From positions 63,848,727 through 63,912,726 of the forward strand of contig JAKGHH010000007.1 in NCBI GenBank assembly GCA_022828595.1: a stretch of DNA of 64,000 nucleotides, read 5' to 3'. The notes beneath the pieces are model-generated. The model saw nothing but the letters and a program-made list of their open reading frames with translations, was not told the DNA's origin and ran no database searches. Both the position numbers and the translations under genes were made by a program. This DNA is from Nelumbo lutea (taxonomy: Eukaryota; Streptophyta; Magnoliopsida; Proteales; Nelumbonaceae). Below are positions 56,456 through 64,000 of this stretch, piece after piece (the stretch's first letter is position 1; each line of letters starts with the position of its first letter).

Positions 56456-56789
56456 GAAATAGGAAACATGCTCTTCTCTAATTATAAAGTTCAGGATTCT
56501 TGTCATTTAAAACCAAATGTGTCTCCATAAACCAAACGTGTCCCCATAAAGGGTTAACATGCCCAATTCCCCTTTTCCTTGTTTTATTTTAAAAATTTGA
56601 AAAAGAATAAAGGGTAAAATAGTATTTTTGTCTTTATGTTAACCGGCACTAACGGTAAGGGAAGTATTAGTCAATTGTCAGAAACAATAGGGGTAGTGTT
56701 GGTCAATTTTCAAACAATAAGAGTACATGTAGTCAATCAGCTAAAATACAAGGGTAGTTTAAGAAATTTATCCAAAATTATTTAATTTT

Positions 56790-57190
56790 TTTAGATTATT
56801 CCCAATGAAGAAAAAAAAAAAAGAGATGGGGGAAGCATCGAGGCACGTTCTTAGATATAAGATTTGAGAGTGAGAGGGAAAGAGAGAGAGAGAGGTGAGA
56901 TCTCAGATCTGATATGAGGTCAAGATTAGAGAAGAGAATGAGAGAAATGAAATGTGAGATAGAGAAAGAGGTCACCATCACCACTGTCATCATCACTGCC
57001 GCTGTCGCCATCACTGTCATAGGTAAGCATCGCCTCCTCCTCTTCCTTTCCTTCCATCTTTCATCCCTCTCTTTATTTCTTCCTTCCTTTCCTTTTTTTT
57101 TTTCCTTTCTATTCTTTTTTTTTTTCTTTTTTCAGCCGACACCCACATCTCTATTACTCTATCTCTTTCTTTTCTCATAAAAAAAGAAAT
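56790..57190. repeat. Purine-rich then pyrimidine-rich low-complexity DNA
   Basis: (GA)n-rich sequence at 56860-56965 is followed by CATCACCACTGTCATCATC-type triplets and a T/C-rich stretch at 57028-57180. Open frames here on both strands are compositional artefacts. Confidence 0.7.
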
Positions 57191-58249
57191 ATAGAACCCT
57201 AATATGCTAAAGGTCAAACTGCCTAAGCCATTTGACCTAGACAATCAAACTGATAACTGGGAAATCGGTGATCAAAATGGTTCTATTTCTCGGTTGGTTT
57301 ATAAAACCTTGGTTAAATAGAAGAGTGGGTAGGGACAATTCTATCAAATTCGAACAAATGCCATAATTAGGAAGGGTAGGATTCTTAAGCTGAACCCAAT
57401 TTGTTCAATTGGGATAAGTTGAGCTTTAGTTTTATCACATTGAGCCTCAACATCTACTAGCATACTATTGACTTATGGTATGTGTTAGATCGTCTATTGG
57501 GATTTATGCATAAAAACATTGGATTTAGGTAGCACTTTAATTACATCTCTTCGTCTGAAAAACGTCAATTGGATGGACTATTTATCTCAAGTTTAAATAT
57601 TCACATGCAAGAAGAAATCCACACATGATTGGAGAAGATGATTTAAGATTCCCCTAATTGGATGGATATACTACAACGATTGCATCCAGGAGTTTACAAC
57701 AGATCTGATCGAATAAAACATGAATATGTTAGCCAAAGCAATAAATAATTGGGAAATTTATAGTTTGATTAGTGTGTTTAGGAAACCAGACTGGACCAAC
57801 TGGTCAGACCAATTAAACTGTGACCCGAGATCCTGGCTGATTCGGTCACAGCCCAATAACTATATTTACTAAAAATCCAATGAAAATCAGCTGATTGGCT
57901 GATTTAACTAGAAAGCCAATGAATTGCTCCCGATTTCATGAAATTGTCCAGGCTATTAAATAATTGGAATTTTCAAATATGTTTTACAAAAATTTGAACC
58001 CATGACATTTCATTTTCATATATTAATTAATTACCACTAGTCCATCTCTTTAAATGTGTTATTTAGTGATTCTTTATTACATAATACATATGCATTTTAA
58101 AGAAATGTAAATTAAGAGACTTGAACCCTAATCATTTGCTTTAAAAATTAAGGAATTGTCAGCCATCAACTATATTGAATTGTATTAAAAGTTGTAAAAT
58201 AATTATATATTATTTATAAATCAGTAGTATATACATATATGTCACATAA
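57191..58249. other. Intergenic DNA with degenerate AACCGGTTT-type repeat pieces
   Basis: Pieces such as TTTATAAAACCTTGG (57298-57312) and GGACCAACTGGTCAGACCAA (57793-57812) belong to the degenerate repeats described near 55213. No gene is recognised. Confidence 0.45.
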
Positions 58250-58255
58250 TCATTG

Positions 58256-58772
58256 TTAGGAATGACAATTTTCTCCATCCCCGTTGAATAGACAACCTCC
58301 CTGACCTGATAAGTTTGGGGATGGGGATTTATTTGGTGGGTCGGGGATGGGGATGGGGATTAGTATGGATCCCTGCTTGGGGTCAGGGATGGGGATGGGG
58401 TATGTAGCCCCCACCCTGTCCCAATCCCAATTATATATTATTATTTGGTCATATTCTTTATATTTTAAATATATTCATATTCAATATATTACATATATGA
58501 TATTGTTTATATTATATATCAAAATACATTTAAAATACTATTTGTATTTTAAAATTTTCCTTTATTTTAAGTAAATTTGTTTTTCAAACAGTACTGTTAA
58601 TTATAAATTTTGGGGTGTTGGATCCCCATGGGAAACTTGTCTCTGTGGGGACCAAAGATGGAAGATAACTTTTATCCACAATAAAAATAATGCTCAGGAA
58701 TGGTGATTTATCTTAAAATTGGGGTCAGCAATGGGGAATATGATCTTGCCCCATTGTCATTTGTAATTAGGG
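58256..58772. repeat. GGGGATGGGG-rich miniature transposon-like repeat
   Basis: The left end is TAGGAATGACAAT and the reverse complement of the right end is TACAAATGACAATGGGGC, forming an imperfect inverted pair. The interior is AT-rich between two G-rich arms. This layout fits hAT-type miniature elements, but I found no matching 8-bp duplication. Confidence 0.5.
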
Positions 58773-59459
58773 TTTGAACTTCGGTTCAATGCCAATTAAA
58801 CCTTTGACCCGTGAACCTCTCCTTCCTCTGTTTCTATGCCCGATCCTGAACATTGGTTTGTGCCACCTCATAGTGTTTCGATTTACCCACTTGTCACTAA
58901 TCCCAATCGTAGAAACCAATAAAAATTTATGATGCGGGGGAATCAATTGAAACCCCTAAACTTTTAGAAACTTCACATGAATCTCTTTCAAAAGCTGTTG
59001 TGTTTGTATTCTATGGAGAGGTCGAAAGGAGGATCAATCATCTAGAGCTATTATTGCCTCCCTTGATTAGAGTGCAAAAAAACTAATAGCGTGGGTGTAT
59101 AATCTCAAACTTGCCAGGCATCATTTAATTTCTTGTTACATTAACTTGTTAGAGTTTAGCTAAGATGAATTCACTCACATGCATGTTAAATCCATACTTA
59201 AACCAATCACAATAAAGCCATCTTGCTCTTCATTGGTTCACTTAACAAAGAATACTATTCTATTTAATAAAAAATGAATCAAAGAAATCATTGGTCCAAG
59301 GGTATTGTTGCATGGTATGGTAATATGAACCATAGATTTTGCCACATTATTTTATAAGGAAATTAAAGTGGAAAAGCAAAGTATAATTTAAGATAAACTA
59401 GTATATATGCAAGTGCTTGCAAGTGACAAATTTTGTGATGATGATGACTGTATTAAAAT
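58773..59459. other. Intergenic DNA, nothing recognised
   Basis: No open frame, repeat end or RNA gene was seen in this stretch. Confidence 0.5.
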
Positions 59460-60290
59460 GTTTCCGAAATTCTCTACATTTTTTTTCATATTTTTATGTC
59501 TATATGCCCAAATGTTTTACATAATTTATATATTTATTGTATAATTTTGTGTTTCTATCTATTTAACATTTTATTTTTAAATTATAACTTCACAAGTTGA
59601 CACATTTGGCCTGGAATTTGGAATTCATCTACTACCAAACAGGAAAACAATTTCACTTTTAGGATAGTTTTGATTTATTTTTATTTTATTTATATCATCA
59701 AGAAAAAGTTAAAAACAATTCTTAATATGATTAATATAAAATATTAGAGATGTGCCCAAATGTTTTTTACTATCTATATTTTCCATATTTTTATATTTTT
59801 ATCTTTTTTTTAATTTTCATTATTTAATTATGAAAGCAATGGTTGACATATATGACTTGAAAGGTTGAACTGTTTACTTTCCACCTTGAAAACAATTTCA
59901 TTTTTGGGTTAATGTTAAATTTTATATTTTGTTTCCAACGTTAATAAATAAATTATTATTTATCACACTTAATTATTTTAATATGATTAATATAAATATT
60001 ATATAGGTTCCTAAATGTTATTTATAAAATTTTGTATTAATTATATAATATTTTTGTGTTATTAATAAGAATGATTATTATTCATTACACATTATATATA
60101 TATGTATATATATATATTACATTAGAGATGTGTCTACTATTTTAATACTTTTCATTTAATTATGACATCATGGATTAGCCCACTTTACCTTGACTTGGAA
60201 GGTTAAATTGCTTACTCACCACCATGATGGAAAACGGTTCCAATTTTAGGTAAATTTTTAAAAAATCTATTTTATATGATTAAAATATTG
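59460..60290. repeat. Satellite-like tandem repeat, about 250-330-bp unit, 3 degenerate copies
   Basis: The block CCCAAATGTTTTAC recurs as CCCAAATGTTTTTTAC (59756) and CCTAAATGTTATTTA (60011). AATTATGAAAGCAATGG, with its variants, lies near 59580, 59827 and 60157, and AATATGATTAATATAAA near 59725 and 59985, in the same order each time. Confidence 0.7.
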
Positions 60291-60379
60291 GCTGTAAATT
60301 TGAGTCTATGATAGAGTTTATTTGTTTTTATTTTTTGAAAAATAATATCTTAAATATAGGATTGAATAAAATAATAGGA

Positions 60380-60670
60380 GTTAATGCCCTAAGATAAGAC
60401 TTAATGAGAGGGAATTGAATGAGGAGAAATGTAATAATTCAAATTCCATTTTATGCCCTCAATATTAGAATGGGACAAATTAAAAAATAGGGGTATTTTA
60501 GTCAAGAAAAGGATTTAGTGAATGTTAATGGAAATTAATACTTTAAATATGAGACTTAATGAGAAGGATTTAAATGGGGAGAAATGTGGCATTTCAAATT
60601 ACGTTTCCACCCTTGAATTAGACAATGATAAAATTCAATAATTAGGGTAATTTAGTCAAACAAAAGTTCC
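60380..60670. repeat. Tandem duplication, about 145-bp unit, 2 copies
   Basis: Both units run GAGACTTAATGAGA-like, GGGGAGAAATGT, ATTTCAAATT, TTAGAATGGGAC or TTAGACAATGAT, and end AGGGTAATTTAGTCAA-like. They begin near 60380 and 60525. Confidence 0.75.
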
Positions 60671-60914
60671 ACACAATTATTCACACTTTTAATAATAGTA
60701 TAAATAAGCATTAACTGAAAAATGTAAAATGACATTTTTGCTATAATTTGTTTTCTAATTGTTGAGCAAAAGAAGTACTTTTGTGTGTTTTATCAAATAA
60801 ATAATAATAAATGGAGATATAAAATAACAATTTTATCTTTACATGTTTTTCAATTTAAACTTTAGAGGGGGCATTTATTGTTCAATAAAAATTCTAGAAG
60901 CCAAGAACATCTAT

Positions 60915-61246
60915 TCACATTTTTATAAATAGTATTGATAGATATAGATAGATAGAGGATTGGTAAGCGTCAAGACGATTCAACGGATAAAAGACATGAG
61001 AAAGACTCATTAAGCATGGAAATGCCTGGGCCTGAGGTGGAGGAAAATCAGAACAAATTTTAACACAATATTCTTTATTGTAGAAACATAGAGCTTTGCC
61101 GTTGGGATCTGATAAGCAACACCAACATTTACCAGCGGTACAAGTGAGCGGAGCACATTGCAGAATGTGTAGCTTTACACCCTTCTTCTCAATCTCAATA
61201 CGATGATCCAACCTTGAAATTTGCTCCTTATGGCCATCTTCTTTAC
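60915..61246 (-). CDS. Cysteine-rich secreted-peptide-like exon (ESF1/MEG-like pattern), partial
   Basis: The minus-strand frame from the splice acceptor (AACAG before 61246) to the stop at 60915 encodes about 110 residues. Eight cysteines are spaced C-x4-C-x4-C-x-C-C-x9-C-x6-C-x3-C, including CTAGKCWCCLSDP and ALCFYNKEYCVKIC. The CWCC core with flanking cysteines resembles the embryo-surrounding-factor-1 and maternally-expressed-gene peptide families of plant seeds, whose first exon encodes a signal peptide. No such exon was found in the next 500 bases upstream (61247-61750), so the call rests on the second exon only. The roughly 40-residue tail after the last core cysteine is unusual and partly encoded by a TAGA-type simple repeat. 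A pseudogene fragment is possible. Confidence 0.55.
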
Positions 61247-61794
61247 CTGTTTCAATTCCCCACACAATAAAAGTAACAAGAACAGTAAGTTAAGTTAACA
61301 ATGATGTTGAACAACCCAACTAATTAAGAAAAAATATCAGAGATACAAAAAGAAAATGAGCTTCGACTTAGGAAGGATAAAGGTTTTTTCTTGGATGATT
61401 TTTCCTATTTTATTTTTCCTCTCCATCGAATTGAGCTGTTAAGTGTTATTTATTTTTTACTTTTATTTTTATCTTATTTCAAAATGAAAAAAATAACGGA
61501 GAGGTACAATTATGCCGTTTAGTTAATTCTTACATGTTATATTCGGGATCCTATATAAATGACATGTTAAAATTTGAATGGGAGTGCATCCCATCTCACA
61601 CTATACCAAGGAGGCGTATGACAAGTCTTTTTAGGAAGATTTTCTAAAAATTCAGGACCTTAAAAGACTGATGAGGTTTTATAGCCTTCAAAGACCAAAA
61701 GATTTAAAATTCAGGACCTTAATTTCAATTTTTTTTCAAAGATCTTCTTAAAAACTAGAAAGACCAAAAGACCATTTGGCAAGTATACTTTGCC
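61247..61794. other. Upstream of the cysteine-rich exon, no signal-peptide exon seen
   Basis: A short minus-strand frame starting at ATG near 61431 gives a lysine-rich peptide and stops after about 30 codons. It lacks a clear signal peptide. Bases 61630-61770 hold AAAAGAC/GACCAAAAGA-type repeated motifs. Confidence 0.4.
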
Positions 61795-62720
61795 GGTTCG
61801 GCCCAACCCGTTATTTTTTGGGCTTGGACATAATTTTAGGCCCACGAGCTTAGGCTTGGGATTTAAATACCAAACCCAACTATATTTTGGGCTAATCTCA
61901 GGCTTCCTCAAATAAGCCCAGTCGACACTATTACATATAATAAAAAATACTTATGTTATATATAATAAATATATGTAATATATTTTTATTAAATTATTAT
62001 CAAATATTAATATACTATTTAGGAAATACAAATTAGTATATTAATTTATTAAATTATTACTAAATTAATATAATACTAGTTTATAAAATTCCACAAAAAA
62101 ATATGACATTTTATGTGCAGATCGATAGGGGTGCTCATTGTTTGGTTAACTAAACCATGGGGTATTTTCTTAAACCAAACTGGTAGTACTAGTTTTTGGC
62201 AAACCGGTAACTGGAGTCGAACTAAAACCAGTCGGTTAATCGGTTGACCGGTTCGGTTAACCGCCAGTTCGGTTCATCGAATTTTTAGTTTTTACAATAT
62301 ATATTATAAAAATATATATAAACATATAATAAAAAAGTATTAATATATACAAAATATTATATTTTGTATAATAAATAATATATAATACATTATAAATATA
62401 TATATAATGCATATTTATTAATTTATAATACATAAAAGTATAAAATATATATAATATACATAGATATATATATAATGCATAAATATATGTATACCGGTCG
62501 GTTTTATTAACCGGCCGGTTTTTTATATTGGTTAACCGAAACCAAACCAAAACCAATTTTTTGGTTGGTTTGGTTTTTGGATTTTTTTTGCTCACTCCTA
62601 TAGATCGAGCTTTGGGCTCGGGCTCAAGATCTTGGCTCGATGGGCGGGCCAAGCTTGGGCTTGGGCCATGACATTTACTATTGATAAAGAGGCAAAGCCT
62701 GGCCCAAACCCGACCTTTGA
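61795..62720 (+). repeat. Dispersed GGGTCGG/GGGCTTGG repeat, copy 2, split by a MITE
   Basis: Homologous in inverted orientation to 53800-54265. The homologous sequence stops at 62117 and resumes at 62601 with the duplicated AGATCGA, which shows where the MITE went in. Confidence 0.65.
62126..62600. mobile_element. hAT-type MITE, 475 bp
   Basis: It starts TAGGGGTGCTCA and ends TGCTCACTCCTA (reverse complement TAGGAGTGAGCA), giving about 12 bp of imperfect inverted ends of hAT type. The flanks CAGATCGA (62118-62125) and TAGATCGA (62601-62608) form an 8-bp duplication with one change. Comparison with the other copy of the host repeat supports insertion at this point. The interior is AT-rich with GGTTAACCG-type motifs and codes for nothing. 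Confidence 0.8.
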
Positions 62721-64000
62721 ACAAATTTAAACCCCACTATTGGATTATAAACTCAGTTTGACCCAACTTTCCTAATAGCCCCTAAACTTTACTAAAATTA
62801 CCAATGCCTTAATATAAATATAACCAACCTTTTTTCATTTCAATTAATCTATTGTTCATCTTCCCCTCCCTCTCGACATATCGGTGGTATGGTGTGCCAC
62901 CGATCTCTCCTCTCCAGTTTTTCTCTTTATTTTTTTTTTATATCTCTCCCCCTCTTTTATCGATCCCCACTCTCCTTTCTCTCTTCCACGGATTATAGGA
63001 GAGTATAGGAATAATGACCCGAAATGCCTTTTCATCTTCTTCACAGCGGCAATGAACACAGTTCTGACAGCGTAGCAACGACGACTCCATTCGACCTCTC
63101 TCATGATTCGATTCCATCTCTCTCTCTTCCTATCTTTTCCCTTCTTTTTACTTCTTTTTATTCTTCTTTTTTTACCGATTTCCACCACCTCTATTTTTTT
63201 TCCAACAGCCACTGCTAATCACAGCAATGGTGATCTATCCACTCCATTCCATTTATTTCGTTCTCTCTCCCTCTCTCTCTCCTTCTATCTCTCGTTATTT
63301 CTCCCTTTCTCTCCCCCCTCTGTTTTTATCACTTCCTCCAGCAGCGGCTGTAAATCATCTACAACTCTGGCCGTAGTAACTCGACACTGCATCTGGTTTG
63401 AATCCAACCACCTGAAATAACAAGCCTTGATTAGTATTTGTGAGAAGAAGAAGAAGAAAAAGAAGATACCTTCGAGTAGAGAGTTTCTCTTGAAAATTGT
63501 CAATAGCTCGGGGATTCTTAAATCCAGACTTTCAGTCTAACAGGCTTTCATTAGCCAAGTAAAAAAGATCATTTTGATCTACCGGGCTTCTAAAATCCCA
63601 AAAGATCATTCAAAAAGATTTGCCAAAGAGGGCCTAATTCAGGAAATGTGGCTTCGTATCTTTGGCTTTCAGACAGTTATTTTGGGGTTAGAATAAAAGA
63701 GAGTTATTTTGGGGGTTACTTAATTAAACACCCTATATAATTTCACATAATTTCTCAAACACCCCAATCGTTTGTATGTTATTAAGATATCTCTCATAGT
63801 TTGCACCTGCTTTACTTAATTCATCGTCCATTAGCCAACTTCTGCAATTCCGTCTAAAAATGATCACCTGACCTCTTTGAACCGAGTGAAAAATGTAAAA
63901 GGGCAATGTCCATTATTTTTATTTCAAAAACACCCCCAACAGTGAACTAATTAATACTAGTTAGCAAGTTTTTTAAAATCGAACTGGTCAGGGGTCCGGT
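62721..64000. other. Intergenic DNA, CT-rich stretch and repeat pieces
   Basis: Bases 62860-63360 are CT-rich low-complexity sequence. The last 40 bases (TTTTTTAAAATCGAACTGGT) look like the start of another copy of the degenerate repeat seen near 55213. No gene is recognised. Confidence 0.5.

Larger units (their letters stand above)
55409..56773. mobile_element. Pack-MULE (Mutator-like non-autonomous transposon with captured gene fragment)
   Basis: Long terminal inverted repeats of about 150 bp: the left end starts GGGTAAATATCTTACTACCC and the reverse complement of the right end starts GGATAAATTTCTTAAACTACC. The two arms stay alignable through ATTGTTTGAAAATT and ACAATTGACTAA. The 9-bp target duplication AAAATTATT is exact (55400-55408, 56774-56782), as expected for Mutator-like elements. 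There is no transposase. The interior carries a PORR-domain gene fragment on the minus strand, so it fits the definition of a Pack-MULE. Confidence 0.9.

Noticed and set aside
57017..57244. Basic minus-strand open frame and its + strand counterpart
   Set aside because: Low-complexity GA/CT sequence, open on both strands.
58347..58574. Met-Gly-rich open frame
   Set aside because: A translation of the GGGGATGGGG repeat.
63103..63420. Leu/Ser/Phe-rich + strand open frame resembling a membrane protein
   Set aside because: CT-rich low-complexity DNA encodes such peptides by chance. No start context or homology.
1..64000. tRNA, rRNA genes, CRISPR arrays, bacterial operons
   Set aside because: No cloverleaf with paired arms and a GTTCGANNC box, no rRNA core, and no spaced palindromic array was seen. 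Matches to tRNA sequence are retroelement primer sites.

Overview
This window is nuclear DNA from a flowering plant, taken from a draft assembly (there is a 100-base run of N at 35641-35740). Four things point to a plant: intron-rich coding sequence with GT-AG splice sites, L1-type LINEs that carry a C-terminal RNase H domain, LTR retrotransposons primed by initiator-Met and Asp tRNAs, and plant-specific protein families (MAP3K-epsilon kinase, plant mobile domain, PORR domain). I cannot name the species. Only two loci look like possible live host genes. Most of the rest is transposable elements of different ages, many nested inside one another.

1-13.7 kb: eight consecutive exons of a MAP3K-epsilon-type protein kinase on the + strand, starting with a 21-nt microexon and covering most of the kinase domain. 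Frame and splice sites are intact although the introns are full of transposon debris: a LINE with a TRIM inserted in it, another LINE fragment, and a LINE inserted inside a LINE. The first exons lie upstream of the window. No exon for the long C-terminal half of the protein is visible after 13736.

14.3-32.4 kb: one near full-length L1-type LINE on the - strand, about 6.9 kb of LINE sequence. It is stretched over 18 kb because a Ty3/gypsy chromovirus-like element (15231-20653) and a Ty1/copia element (26606-32416) inserted into it. All three have recognisable target site duplications.

32.4-40.7 kb: degraded repeats, the assembly gap, and the 5' half of an Athila/Tat-like Ty3/gypsy element on the - strand with a 1.4-kb LTR and a tRNA-Asp primer site.

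40.7-49.8 kb: a broken plant-mobile-domain (PMD, aminotransferase-like) gene on the - strand. It is split by a 5.9-kb Athila/Tat-like element (43721-49603) that itself contains a solo LTR of another Athila-like family (46425-47992). The host element keeps gag and protease remnants but no reverse transcriptase or integrase.

49.8-64 kb: AT-rich intergenic DNA with an LTR-like segment, a CACTA transposon end, hAT-like non-autonomous repeats, satellite-like tandem repeats, a cysteine-rich secreted-peptide-like exon (60915-61246, - strand), and a 1.37-kb Pack-MULE (55409-56773). The Pack-MULE has long terminal inverted repeats, a perfect 9-bp target duplication and a captured piece of a PORR-domain (organelle RNA-binding) gene.

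The elements are not a functional gene system. The order of events can be read from the nesting: PMD gene, then Athila C, then solo LTR; LINE E, then copia (LTRs differ at roughly a tenth of positions), then gypsy (LTRs differ at about 3%). All figures are by-eye counts.
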